The notes: a model not told the origin generated them from the sequence alone. Counted from the stretch's first letter, positions 1 through 7,284 are shown. The stretch is DNA of 17,855 nt from Alphaproteobacteria bacterium (GCA_020050695.1 JAGVKI010000294.1:1-17855), one strand, 5' to 3'. Program-made: numbers and translations.

Positions 1-337
1 CGGGCAGCGTGGTAATAATCTGGCCAGTACGAACGCCACGGTCAATATCGGTAAGGGAGTTGATCACATGGTTGGTCTGCGCTGTCAGGATAACCGGTGG
101 TACATATTCTTTGCCATACCCGTAGGCGTCGGCATGAATATCGTATTGCGGGGGCATCTTGGGATCGTTATCGGCCTGGTCAGTCAGCGAGGATTGAAGG
201 GTAAAAAGACCTTCACCTCCGCTGCGGTCAAACACATAATAACCTGCGCCGGATTCCTGCTTATCAAGTTCGGCATTGTAATCGCTGGCGCGATATGAAT
301 TGCCGAGTAAGGTATGAATACTTCTAAGCAGGCTCAT
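1..337 (-). CDS. Unrecognised protein, N-terminal 112 residues (cut by window edge)
   Basis: An open minus-strand frame runs from an ATG at 335-337 off the left edge without a stop. The start is supported by a purine-rich ribosome site (AGGGGAA on the minus strand, about 344-350). The protein begins MSLLRSIHTLLGNSYRAS and continues with a polar stretch rich in Asp, Tyr and Gly. It has no signal peptide or membrane segment in the visible part and no motif that I recognise. Possible weak promoter elements on the minus strand are a TTAACA at 402-407 and a TATGCT at 381-386, only 15 bases apart. The next gene upstream on this strand ends at 473, so the two could be cotranscribed, but the gap of about 135 bases argues for a separate promoter. 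Function unknown. Confidence 0.6.
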   Translation of the reverse strand, partial: MSLLRSIHTLLGNSYRASDYNAELDKQESGAGYYVFDRSGGEGLFTLQSSLTDQADNDPKMPPQYDIHADAYGYGKEYVPPVILTAQTNHVINSLTDIDRGVRTGQIITTLP

Positions 338-472
338 GGCCGCAGTTTCCCCTAAGACCGCTAGTGTGATAATTTAATCTAGCATAGTTTCCTCAGGGCA
401 TTGTTAAGGTTTGGTTAAAAATAAATTAACCGCACCACAGTAAGCATCTGTTATAATAAGATTTATACATTT

Positions 473-1702
473 TTATCGTTCAATTTTCTGCTCTGGCTCA
501 TCATGTTCCAGCAGTGATTTGAGGCGCGAGGTAATAGAAACAGCCCGTGTCCATGCTTCTTTTATCTCCACATACGGTTCCCGCGCAATGAGTACGGTTG
601 GCCTGCTTATGGTTAACCCTACCACCGATCCGTCCTCTGAACGTAGCAGCGGAAAAGTCAGCCTGCCCCCACCTTGCGTGTAGCTGCTGGCATAAATTGC
701 CAGTGCTTGCACCAGAACCGGATCGTAATTGATATTATCCACATCAAATACCATGGCCGTTGCAGGACGATAAATAATATCGCTATCACCCGAAGGAAGC
801 GTTCCTACTTTATCAGGAATAACGGCTGCTGCTAGATGCACAGGCAGATGGCAGCCGCTGCTTTGATGTACACTGCGGATTGTTTCAACAATATCTTCCA
901 TATTCTCGGGCACATCCGCATAGACATGCAGCTGTCGTTTTGTTGGATCATCTTTTGCGGCAACTATTTTCAGGCGAAGACCTTCCTTTGAGCCGATGGT
1001 GAGTTTTGCCAGGCGCAGTTCCCTTTCATCGCCCGTCAGCACCAGAGCTATGGTTTGCTTGCCTTCTTCCTGCGTACGCAGTTCAGGCGGAGCAAGTTCA
1101 ATACCAGCCAGCTGTATGTGATGTGCGGATTCTTCGAGCTGGTGCCGGAAGTGGCTTATCATCATGCCGCCAAATTGCATTGCCTGCTCCGGGGTTTCGC
1201 AGACCTCATTGTTAGGGCGAATGAGGATACTGCGGCCATTGCCGTTTCGCTTGTAGGTGTAGCCTTTAAAAGGATCATGCGTCTTGGACGGGTCAATCTT
1301 GCGCAAAAGCACATCCAGCGCAATACGGCCATAGAGGGATTCATTGCTGTGGTCGCCATCAAGTTCAATACCCAGTTCCGGGACAAGCTTGCTGCCATGC
1401 GGCTTGGCTTCAATGGTATAATAGTAGTTCAGCTTGCAGTGCGTAAGATCAATCACCTTTTCCACGAGATCAATAGCCGTAGGCGAATCTTCCTTGTGCT
1501 CGATAGGGATAACAAGGCGAAGATCCTTGTCCTTTTTTTCTACATAGGCATGAGGAAATTGTTCCTCCAGAATTCTGCGCGCCTCCGCAAGATCAATTAC
1601 CTTGCCGCTGAAGGATAACGAAAGTGATGACTTGTCGCCCTCACCTTCCAATACATTCAGATCATATAATTGTGTTTTGGATGCAAATCCATGTTTACGC
1701 AT
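473..1702 (-). CDS. Hypothetical protein, 409 residues, no recognised family
   Basis: A long open frame starts at ATG 1700-1702 behind a strong ribosome site (GGGAGG on the minus strand, 1707-1712). The protein is soluble-looking: no signal peptide, no hydrophobic membrane segment, only a few scattered cysteines. The sequence alternates charged, strand-like segments with short helices. A middle part (about residues 150-260) contains repeated Leu/Lys/Glu patches, and a C-terminal part (about 300-400) ends in a charged helix, SRLKSLLEHDEPEQKIER. I see no Walker motif, no catalytic signature and no helix-turn-helix. An antisense frame of 187 codons lies inside it, but it has no ribosome site. 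No neighbour suggests a role: the adjoining genes are another unknown and a divergent AsmA-like gene. Confidence 0.8.
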   Translation of the reverse strand: MRKHGFASKTQLYDLNVLEGEGDKSSLSLSFSGKVIDLAEARRILEEQFPHAYVEKKDKDLRLVIPIEHKEDSPTAIDLVEKVIDLTHCKLNYYYTIEAKPHGSKLVPELGIELDGDHSNESLYGRIALDVLLRKIDPSKTHDPFKGYTYKRNGNGRSILIRPNNEVCETPEQAMQFGGMMISHFRHQLEESAHHIQLAGIELAPPELRTQEEGKQTIALVLTGDERELRLAKLTIGSKEGLRLKIVAAKDDPTKRQLHVYADVPENMEDIVETIRSVHQSSGCHLPVHLAAAVIPDKVGTLPSGDSDIIYRPATAMVFDVDNINYDPVLVQALAIYASSYTQGGGRLTFPLLRSEDGSVVGLTISRPTVLIAREPYVEIKEAWTRAVSITSRLKSLLEHDEPEQKIER

Positions 1703-1862
1703 ACAGCCTCCCGTTAGTCTTGGCGTTCGTTGACGCCGGCTTTATTTTTTCAGCAGCCCTGCGTAAGGATGCTGTATTAAGTTGGTACAGGATATTCCAA
1801 CAACCATGCTGACTCAAAGAAAAAAATATATAGGCATTATAAGGTATTAATAGGATATGCGC

Positions 1863-1891
1863 TTGAGTTTTCCATTAACCTTGAGTATTAC
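1863..1891 (+). promoter_or_regulatory. Possible sigma-70 type promoter for the AsmA-like gene
   Basis: TTGAGT (1863-1868) and TATTAC (1886-1891) are separated by 17 bases, 47 bases ahead of the ATG at 1939. The seven-base word CTTGAGT occurs twice here (1862-1868 and 1880-1886). The match to consensus is moderate and nothing else supports it. Confidence 0.3.
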
Positions 1892-1938
1892 TATAGTCCA
1901 AACCAACCTGCACTCACACCTAACCTTAAAGGGGCTAT

Positions 1939-2676
1939 ATGAAAAAACTTTCGTTGGTACTGGCAGCCATTGTCGTCGTTTTGGGTATTGGTGCGTCCTA
2001 CCTGTTCTCAGGCCTGAATGGGTATGTAAAAGATATTATTGAAACAGAAGGCAGCGCCGCCACCCATACAAAGGTGACTCTGGACGCGGTCAATATCTCC
2101 CTGAAAGACGCCAGCGGCGATCTGTCCTACCTCGAAATTCATAATCCTGCGGGGTTCTCCAATAATGTAGCTATCAAGTTTGATGTTATCAATCTGACGC
2201 TCAACAAAACCGCGCTGTCGGAAAAAGGGCCTATCGTAATCAGCAAGCTGATCGTGGATCAACCTACCATCAATTACGAAGTGGATGCTGCCGGTAAAAA
2301 CAACATACAGGCACTCTCGCGCTCGGCTGATGCGCATGAAGATACAGTCGAAAAAAAGCAGTCTTCTTCAGGCGGCCCTAAAGTAATTATTGAAAAGCTG
2401 GAGATTCGAGAAGGATTGCTTACCATTTCACACTCCATGCTGGATAAAAAGCTGCAGACTAAAATGCCAATGATTGAACTGCGTAATATTGGCCTCGACC
2501 AGGACGGCGTCAACGCTTCTGAACTGATCGAACAGATATTGGCGGTGGTAGCCACCAAGGCGGTTAAGACTTCCGGCATCGAACTGATGAAGGAACTGGG
2601 GCCCATGCAGGCGCTTAAAAGCGGCGGACTTGGCGAACTTGAAGGCAAATTCAAAGATGTGCTGGGCGGAAAATAA
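1939..2676 (+). CDS. AsmA-like membrane-anchored periplasmic protein
   Basis: The start at 1939 follows a good ribosome site (AAAGGGG, 1928-1934). The 245-residue protein opens with a positively charged end and one hydrophobic segment (about residues 4-24), which is a signal anchor placing the rest in the periplasm. Residues about 40-125 resemble the N-terminal AsmA/DUF748 pattern: a strand giving the VTLDAVNISL type, then LEIHNPAGFS, then ISKLIVDQPTINYE and a Gly-Lys-Asn-Asn-Ile-Gln segment. A polar linker (about 130-147) separates this from a second strand-rich part. AsmA-type proteins are associated with outer-membrane and phospholipid homeostasis. This copy is far shorter than classical AsmA, so it is at best a small relative. 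The FAD oxidoreductase gene follows after 66 bases on the same strand. Confidence 0.65.
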   Translation: MKKLSLVLAAIVVVLGIGASYLFSGLNGYVKDIIETEGSAATHTKVTLDAVNISLKDASGDLSYLEIHNPAGFSNNVAIKFDVINLTLNKTALSEKGPIVISKLIVDQPTINYEVDAAGKNNIQALSRSADAHEDTVEKKQSSSGGPKVIIEKLEIREGLLTISHSMLDKKLQTKMPMIELRNIGLDQDGVNASELIEQILAVVATKAVKTSGIELMKELGPMQALKSGGLGELEGKFKDVLGGK

Positions 2677-2742
2677 CCTATCAGCCAACAGTAGGTTTTG
2701 CTCTGAACGCTGCAAAAATAAAAAAACACAGGCAATTCATTT

Positions 2743-3717
2743 ATGAAAACCCGCATAGCTATTATCGGTGCTGGCATTAGCGGCCTTACGCTGGCGCAGG
2801 CGCTAAATGAGAAAAATGATGTAACTGTTTTTGAAAAAGCGCGCGGCGTAGGTGGACGCATGTCAACCCGCTATGCCGACCCGTTTTATTTTGATCATGG
2901 AACCCAATATTTTACAGCCCGTACAACAGAGTTTCAGGCGTTTGTGGCCAGCTACATGGAGCAAGGCATAATAGACCAATGGCAAGGAAGCGTGATTACC
3001 TTTGATGAGGGTAAGGATAGTAGTAAGCGCCTATGGTTTGAGCCGCATTATGTGGCCTGCCCCAACATGAACAGCTTGTGCAAGGCGCTGGCAAAAGGGG
3101 TGGAACTTAAGGTAAGTATCGAGGTGGCGCCGCTTGCGCAGCGCGCAGCGGATGGCTGGCATCTGACTGATATTGAGGAAAACCCTCTAGGGGTGTTTGA
3201 TATAGTTATATCTACCGCTCCGCCCGCGCAAACATGCCGTCTTTTTAAACCTTATATTCCCGAACAGTCCCCGATGCAGGGCGTCGACTTAAAAGGCTGC
3301 TACGCTTTAATGCTTGGTTTTAAACGCAAATGGAACAAGCCATGGATTGCAGCCAGGGTGCTAAACAGCCCGGTCAGCTGGATTTCGGTAAACTCTTCCA
3401 AGCCACAACGCAACCCCGAGGTCACAAGCATTGTGGTGCATACGGATAACGACTGGTCACAAGCGCATATTGACGATGATATGCAGGAAGCGCAACGCTA
3501 CCTGGCCATGCAATTTGAAAATATTACGGGCATTGCCACCGGTGATGCCGATTATCTGTCAACCCACCGCTGGCGTTATGCAATTGCTGATGAGCACGAA
3601 AAAACAGCCCCTTATCTTAATAAAGATATTGGCCTTGCGGCGGTAAGCGACTGGGCAAGCGCGTCGCGTATTGAAGATGTTTGGCTTGCCGCCCGACAGC
3701 TTGCGGCGATGATATAA
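2743..3717 (+). CDS. Renalase-like NAD(P)/FAD-dependent oxidoreductase
   Basis: The 324-residue protein begins with a textbook dinucleotide-binding fold: a first strand followed by GAGISG at residues 9-14, then an acidic residue in VFEKARGVGGR (about 29-40). The following GGRMSTRY and FDHGTQYFTAR segments are typical of the renalase/amine-oxidase branch of flavoproteins. Its length fits bacterial renalase-like proteins. Bacterial renalases oxidise isomeric dihydronicotinamides back to NAD(P)+, and the substrate of this copy cannot be told from sequence. No signal peptide is seen, so it is cytoplasmic. The ribosome site before the ATG at 2743 is weak (AGG about 12 bases upstream). It ends 13 bases before the end of the opposing tRNA gene. 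Confidence 0.85.
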   Translation: MKTRIAIIGAGISGLTLAQALNEKNDVTVFEKARGVGGRMSTRYADPFYFDHGTQYFTARTTEFQAFVASYMEQGIIDQWQGSVITFDEGKDSSKRLWFEPHYVACPNMNSLCKALAKGVELKVSIEVAPLAQRAADGWHLTDIEENPLGVFDIVISTAPPAQTCRLFKPYIPEQSPMQGVDLKGCYALMLGFKRKWNKPWIAARVLNSPVSWISVNSSKPQRNPEVTSIVVHTDNDWSQAHIDDDMQEAQRYLAMQFENITGIATGDADYLSTHRWRYAIADEHEKTAPYLNKDIGLAAVSDWASASRIEDVWLAARQLAAMI

Positions 3718-3865
3718 CGGTTACAGATGTTGGCTGGGGGACTAGGACTCGAACCTAGATTGGCGGAGTCAGAATCCGCTGTCCTACCATTAGACGATCC
3801 CCCATCATAAAGAGCCATGAATGTGATGACTCTGAAATCAGAGGCAGAACGATTACAAATGTTTG
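3717..3865. repeat. Imperfect direct repeat flanking the tRNA gene
   Basis: ACGGTTACAGATGTTGG (3717-3733) and ACGATTACAAATGTTTG (3849-3865) match at 14 of 17 positions in the same orientation. They bracket the tRNA-Gln gene. The first copy includes the tRNA's encoded CCA end. It could be a relic of a tRNA-targeted insertion or a chance similarity. Confidence 0.35.
3731..3804 (-). tRNA. tRNA-Gln (anticodon CTG)
   Basis: Read on the minus strand, the 74 bases fold as a complete cloverleaf. The acceptor stem is TGGGGGA paired with TCCCCCA, then G as discriminator and an encoded CCA (3731-3733). The anticodon stem is GCGGA/TCCGC with loop TTCTGAC, and the T stem is CTAGG/CCTAG with loop TTCGAGT. 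The anticodon CTG (complement at 3770-3772) reads CAG, so this is a glutamine tRNA. A U1-A72 first pair is also a known feature of bacterial glutamine tRNAs. Confidence 0.93.
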
Positions 3866-3951
3866 AGGAAAAGCGCAATAGTATTTTCGCGCTGTTTTGT
3901 AATCATATGGTACTTGCATTCATCACAGCAAATAGTTAGGCTTGTAGTACC

Positions 3952-3963
3952 TTAGTCGACTAA
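3952..3963. promoter_or_regulatory. Candidate TetR operator (perfect 12-base palindrome)
   Basis: TTAGTCGACTAA is a perfect palindrome centred 21 bases before the tetR start codon. TetR-family repressors are dimers that commonly bind such sites in their own promoter, so autoregulation is the simple reading. The site could also lie between weak promoter elements (TTGTAG 3942-3947 and CATACG 3966-3971). Confidence 0.5.
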
Positions 3964-3978
3964 CCCATACGTAAGTAT

Positions 3979-4611
3979 ATGAGCACACAGAATAAAAGAG
4001 ACAGATTAGTTGAATCCGCGGCCATTCTTTTCCACCATAATGGGCTAAGCGCCACATCGCTGGCTGATATTGCCAAACATGCCGATATTCCCATTGGTAA
4101 CGTCTATTACTACTTTAAAACCAAAGAAGAACTGGCACTGGCCGCTATCAGTAAGCGCAAAGAACAGTTTAGCGCGGCTTACCGCCTTCTGGATGACAAT
4201 CTGCCTGACCCGCGTCAGCGCCTGATCGAGGCTATCCGCTATTTTGACAAGGTGAGCGCTGAATATACCCGCTATGGCTGCCCTATTGGCAAAATCATTG
4301 ATGATGCCGACACCGAAAAAGATACCGTTGCCCAGACGGCAGCGCAGGTACTGGGTGATTTTGTAAGCTGGGCACAGCAGCAATTCGGCCAGCTTGGCCA
4401 TAATGACGATGCGCAGACCTATGCCACTACGCTTATGGCTGGCATTCAGGGTGCCACCATCATGGCAAAAGCATCCCGTGATGAAAGCGTCATCAAAAAA
4501 GAAATGATCAGGCTGGTTACATGGGTGGAGTCACTTCCTAATAAGCGCATCCAGCTCGGCAAGATCGGCATGCGCAATGTTGACGCCACCGCCGCTTCCA
4601 ACGCAGCCTGA
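3979..4611 (+). CDS. TetR/AcrR family transcriptional repressor
   Basis: The 210-residue protein has the TetR N-terminal DNA-binding domain at about residues 8-54. The recognition part is TSLADIAKHADIPIGNVYYYF, followed by KTKEEL. The rest is a helical ligand-binding domain. A GCPIG motif at residues 100-104 marks the branch that includes LmrA/YxaF-type and AcuR-type regulators, whose members respond to small organic molecules. No Shine-Dalgarno site stands out before the ATG at 3979. A 12-base palindrome just upstream is a likely binding site. The adjacent genes are a tRNA and the convergent Sua5 gene, so no target other than itself is obvious. Confidence 0.88.
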   Translation: MSTQNKRDRLVESAAILFHHNGLSATSLADIAKHADIPIGNVYYYFKTKEELALAAISKRKEQFSAAYRLLDDNLPDPRQRLIEAIRYFDKVSAEYTRYGCPIGKIIDDADTEKDTVAQTAAQVLGDFVSWAQQQFGQLGHNDDAQTYATTLMAGIQGATIMAKASRDESVIKKEMIRLVTWVESLPNKRIQLGKIGMRNVDATAASNAA

Positions 4612-4613
4612 TT

Positions 4614-5564
4614 TTAAGCAGCATCTTCTTTCGGAGCAGCCGCACGTTGCAGCCGGTCATTGATCGCAACGCCTAGCCCTGTGTGCGGGATAGGCATAAC
4701 CGCAATGCCCGCTATCTCGCCTGCATCGAGCTTACGCAGCATCATAAACAGGTTGGTGGCCGCAACCTCAAGATTTCCTGTAGGGCTTAAATTTTCTGTC
4801 ATGCGCGCACCTGCCGGTACGTCGCTGCCAAAGGCGAGTAACCCCTCGTCTTGCTTTACGTCTGTTGCATCAAGGCGAATGGAATGGTTGGGCGCATAAT
4901 GGCTTTTGAGCATGCCTGGCCCGGTAATTTTCGTTGCTTCGGTTGCGGGTGTAATGTTTTTGACCAGCTTACCCAGTTCTTCAATAGTTATGCTGCCCGG
5001 GCGCAGCAGCACAGGATTCTTTCCCGTTATATCAACGACCGTGGATTCAATACCCACATGGCATGAACCGCCATCGAGCACCATGGCGATACGGTCGGTC
5101 AGTTCTTCCATCACATGCGATGCTTCCGTCGGGCTGATGCGTCCAGAGCGATTGGCGCTCGGCGCTGCCAGCGGAAGTTCGCACAGCTGTAGCAAACGCA
5201 GCGCAAAGTCATTGCCGGGTATGCGTATGGCAACGCTATCGAGCCCCGCCGAAACCAGCAGCGATAATTTACAATCTTTTTTACGTGGCAGTACCAGCGT
5301 AAGTGGCCCCGGCCAGAAATGCTGGGCCAGTTGCAAGGCAGTTTCTGAAAACTCTACATACTCATGTGCCTGCTCAAGCGATGCGACATGCACAATAAGT
5401 GGATTGAAATTCGGGCGCGCTTTAGCGGCGTAAATACCTGCGACAGCATTATCCGACAATGCATTGCCGCCAAGGCCGTACACCGTTTCAGTGGGGAATG
5501 CGACTAGCTTTCCTTCTTTCAGGAAAGAGGCGGCTTTTTCAAGATCTGTGCTCAGTATTGTCAT
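4614..5564 (-). CDS. tsaC: Threonylcarbamoyl-AMP synthase, Sua5 type
   Basis: The enzyme makes L-threonylcarbamoyladenylate from threonine, bicarbonate and ATP. This is the first step of the t6A modification at position 37 of tRNAs that read ANN codons. The YrdC-like domain fills about residues 1-205. It contains VAFPTETVYGLG (21-32), KAR with Lys48 and Arg50, and PSANRSG, which together give the KxR...SxN active-site signature. At 316 residues it is longer than TsaC (about 190) and has the extra C-terminal Sua5 domain. It ends two bases from the opposing tetR stop. No Shine-Dalgarno site precedes the ATG at 5562-5564. A TACTAT box only three bases upstream suggests a leaderless or nearly leaderless message. 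Confidence 0.92.
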   Translation of the reverse strand: MTILSTDLEKAASFLKEGKLVAFPTETVYGLGGNALSDNAVAGIYAAKARPNFNPLIVHVASLEQAHEYVEFSETALQLAQHFWPGPLTLVLPRKKDCKLSLLVSAGLDSVAIRIPGNDFALRLLQLCELPLAAPSANRSGRISPTEASHVMEELTDRIAMVLDGGSCHVGIESTVVDITGKNPVLLRPGSITIEELGKLVKNITPATEATKITGPGMLKSHYAPNHSIRLDATDVKQDEGLLAFGSDVPAGARMTENLSPTGNLEVAATNLFMMLRKLDAGEIAGIAVMPIPHTGLGVAINDRLQRAAAPKEDAA

Positions 5565-5567
5565 GAT

Positions 5568-5595
5568 ATAGTATGAATAATGCGGTTAGCTACAA
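5568..5595 (-). promoter_or_regulatory. Possible promoter of the Sua5 gene, giving a near-leaderless transcript
   Basis: On the minus strand TTGTAG (5590-5595) and TACTAT (5568-5573) are 16 bases apart, and the start codon begins only four bases beyond the second box. If this promoter is used, the transcript would start at or near the ATG. Confidence 0.3.
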
Positions 5596-5663
5596 AATAT
5601 AGTTGTGATGGTAGGATTTTTTGTTATGGTCACTTTAATATCAACTCAGATACGCGAGGGATT

Positions 5664-6350
5664 ATGGCAAAAGTTATTACCGTAGCACAGCAAAAAGGTG
5701 GAGCGGGTAAAACAACCGTTGCGGCGCATATTGCCGTTGCACTCAGCCAGAAAGGTAACCGCGTAGCGATTATCGACATCGATCCGCAGGGCAGCCTTGG
5801 CTACTGGCACAAAATCCGCGAAAAGAAACTGGGCGAAGGCTATACCGGCCTTACATTTAATTCCCTCTCCGGTTGGCGCGTTGGCAGCGAAGTATCGCGC
5901 CTGCGCAAGCAATGTGATTATATCATTGTTGATAGCCCTCCCCATACAGAAACAGAAGCGCGCACCGCTATCCGCAGTGCCGATCTCATCGTTATTCCCG
6001 TGCAGCCAAGCCCTACCGATTTATGGGCAACCAAAGCAACGCTGGAACTGGCAAAAAATGAGAAAATACCTGTAAAGGTAGTGCTCAACCGCGTTGCGCC
6101 AAACTCGCGCCTGACTCAGACGATTGCAGACGAACTGCCTGAACTGGCGGAAACCACGCTTGGTAACCGCGTTCTGTTTGCTGCTGCCCTCATGGAAGGC
6201 CGCACCGCAACCGAAGTGGAGCCAGCCAGCGCCGCTGCAAAGGAAATCAAAGACCTCGTAAAAGAAATCGAAAAAGTCTTCATCGAAGAAGAAGACGAGG
6301 AAGATGCGCCAACGTCCAAAGCACGCAAGAAAAGCTTTGCTCCAGCTTAA
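5664..6350 (+). CDS. Orphan ParA/MinD-superfamily ATPase
   Basis: I start the protein at the ATG at 5664 (228 residues), because CGAGGG lies just upstream and the family's first strand, KVITVAQQKGGAGKTT, follows at once. The longer frame from 5580 adds 28 residues unlike the family. The deviant Walker A box, KGGAGKTT, has the signature lysine of ParA-type ATPases. IDIDPQGSLGYW and YIIVDSPPHT provide the Walker A' and B regions. The C-terminus is an acidic run (EEEDEEDA) followed by a basic tail. Such ATPases position plasmids, chromosomes, chemoreceptor clusters or other cargo along the nucleoid or membrane. No ParB gene or parS-like repeat is seen, so it is an orphan of VirC1-like or PpfA-like type rather than the chromosome-segregation ParA. 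Cargo unknown. Confidence 0.88.
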   Translation: MAKVITVAQQKGGAGKTTVAAHIAVALSQKGNRVAIIDIDPQGSLGYWHKIREKKLGEGYTGLTFNSLSGWRVGSEVSRLRKQCDYIIVDSPPHTETEARTAIRSADLIVIPVQPSPTDLWATKATLELAKNEKIPVKVVLNRVAPNSRLTQTIADELPELAETTLGNRVLFAAALMEGRTATEVEPASAAAKEIKDLVKEIEKVFIEEEDEEDAPTSKARKKSFAPA

Positions 6351-6363
6351 GCTGGGGTAAAGC
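6334..6363. terminator. Bidirectional hairpin terminator between the ParA-like gene and bolA
   Basis: The 30 bases fold as a hairpin whose core CCAGCTTAAGCTGG (6342-6355) is a perfect palindrome. It is extended by GCTTT/AAAGC outer arms, with two G-U pairs in between. The ParA-like stop codon (6348-6350) sits in the loop, and bolA ends at 6364. The minus-strand exit reads TTTTCT and the plus-strand exit TTATTTA, so it could stop transcription from both convergent genes. Confidence 0.65.
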
Positions 6364-6636
6364 TTATTTAGGCGCTGAAGCCTTTATGGCCAGCGCGTGC
6401 AGCCCGGTTTTGAACTCTTCATCAAGCAGACCATAAATAAGCTGGTGGGATTGCACCATGCTCATGCCCCTGAATTTTTCAGACTCGATTACCAGGGTGT
6501 AATGCGTTTGCCCACCTGGCTTGGCCTCGGCGTGCCATGCATGCTTATCTGAATCGTCAAACAGGTCCAGTTTTACAGGATTCAAGGCATCCTGCAGGCT
6601 CTGGCGTATACGTTCACTACGGCTCAATTGACTCAT
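6364..6636 (-). CDS. bolA: BolA family protein
   Basis: I choose the start MSQLSRSERIRQ at 6634-6636 because GAGGAT precedes it at good spacing. A 12-codon longer version from 6672 lacks this support. The resulting 90 residues match the BolA fold, with the family hallmark near the end: a His-containing segment MVQSHQLIYGLL followed by GLHALAIKASAP. BolA-type proteins pair with monothiol glutaredoxins and share iron-sulfur clusters with them. They act in iron-sulfur delivery and redox or envelope responses. The placement next to a J-domain gene and cobS/cobT is a conserved alphaproteobacterial neighbourhood as I know it. It is convergent with the ParA-like gene and divergent from the J-domain gene. 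Confidence 0.9.
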   Translation of the reverse strand: MSQLSRSERIRQSLQDALNPVKLDLFDDSDKHAWHAEAKPGGQTHYTLVIESEKFRGMSMVQSHQLIYGLLDEEFKTGLHALAIKASAPK

Positions 6637-6714
6637 ATATCCTCGACTTATCAATGACTTTGCATAAAGCATATGCTAGACTAATCCAGTATAACTAAAG
6701 GCTTTCATTCCTCA

Positions 6715-7284
6715 ATGCCACCAAAAAAGAAAAAGGCGGATTACGCACCGCAGCATGAAAACGGGCATAAACAGCCGTGTCAGGTGCCGGGCTGCCCTGA
6801 GGCGGGCGAATACAAAGCCCCCAAATCCCCCGATGAACTTGGCGAGTATAAATGGTTCTGCCTTGAGCATATACGCGAGCATAACCAGCGTTGGGACTAT
6901 TTTGCGGGTATGGGCTCGGAAGAAATCGAGGATTTCCTCAAAGATGCGGTAACCGGCCACCGCCCCACCTGGACGCGTGAGCAGCATCTAAGCCAGCAAT
7001 ACCAGAAATTACAGGACGCGCTTTACGAGTTCCTGCATATGGGGGCAAAACGCAAGGCAGCTGCTCCCCAGGAGAAGGTGCTACCGCCGAAGCTGCGCAA
7101 AGCGCTGGCAACCATGGCAATGGAATACCCCTATGACGCTAAACAGCTGAAAGTACGCTATCGCGCCCTGGTAAAGCAGCACCACCCGGATGTAAATAAG
7201 GGCAATAAGGCATCTGAGGAGTTATTTAAGCAGATTACGGCGGCCTACCACCATCTAACAGAGCATATTAAAGCAGAATCTTAG
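6715..7284 (+). CDS. J-domain protein with N-terminal Cys-rich segment
   Basis: The 189-residue protein carries its J domain at the C-terminus (about residues 125-187). It includes the invariant HPD at 157-159 (ALVKQHHPDVNKGN) and a final helix, LFKQITAAYHHL. J domains stimulate Hsp70 (DnaK) ATPase activity. The N-terminal half has a basic start and a small cysteine cluster (CQVPGC at 22-27, FCLEH at 48-52) that could bind a metal. This is not the G/F plus zinc-finger layout of true DnaJ, so it is a specialised co-chaperone. This type is commonly found next to cobS in alphaproteobacteria. A TATAAC box at 6690-6695 could be its -10 element. The ribosome site is weak (AAAGG about 13 bases before the ATG). 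Confidence 0.88.
   Translation: MPPKKKKADYAPQHENGHKQPCQVPGCPEAGEYKAPKSPDELGEYKWFCLEHIREHNQRWDYFAGMGSEEIEDFLKDAVTGHRPTWTREQHLSQQYQKLQDALYEFLHMGAKRKAAAPQEKVLPPKLRKALATMAMEYPYDAKQLKVRYRALVKQHHPDVNKGNKASEELFKQITAAYHHLTEHIKAES

Noticed and set aside
68-298. Plus-strand frame of 76 codons with a hydrophobic end
   Set aside because: It is antisense to the open edge-truncated minus-strand gene, which has a better ribosome site and continues beyond the window.
1055-1618. Plus-strand frame of 187 codons
   Set aside because: It lies antisense inside the 409-residue gene, has no ribosome site and no recognisable protein features.
1722-1751. GGCGT/ACGCC hairpin followed by a T-rich run, like a plus-strand terminator
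   Set aside because: No plus-strand gene ends before it, and it lies in the divergent promoter region. The stem is only five pairs.
2274-2861. Minus-strand frame of 195 codons
   Set aside because: It is antisense to the AsmA-like gene and the start of the oxidoreductase gene, with Ser/Cys-rich low-complexity composition typical of a shadow frame.
3612-3878. Minus-strand frame reading SSNGRTADSDSANLGSSPS
   Set aside because: This is the translation of the tRNA-Gln gene. It is a well-known false protein pattern in bacterial annotations.
5580-5663. Upstream 28-codon extension of the ParA-like protein
   Set aside because: The added residues do not resemble the family, whereas the internal ATG has a ribosome site and begins the conserved first strand.
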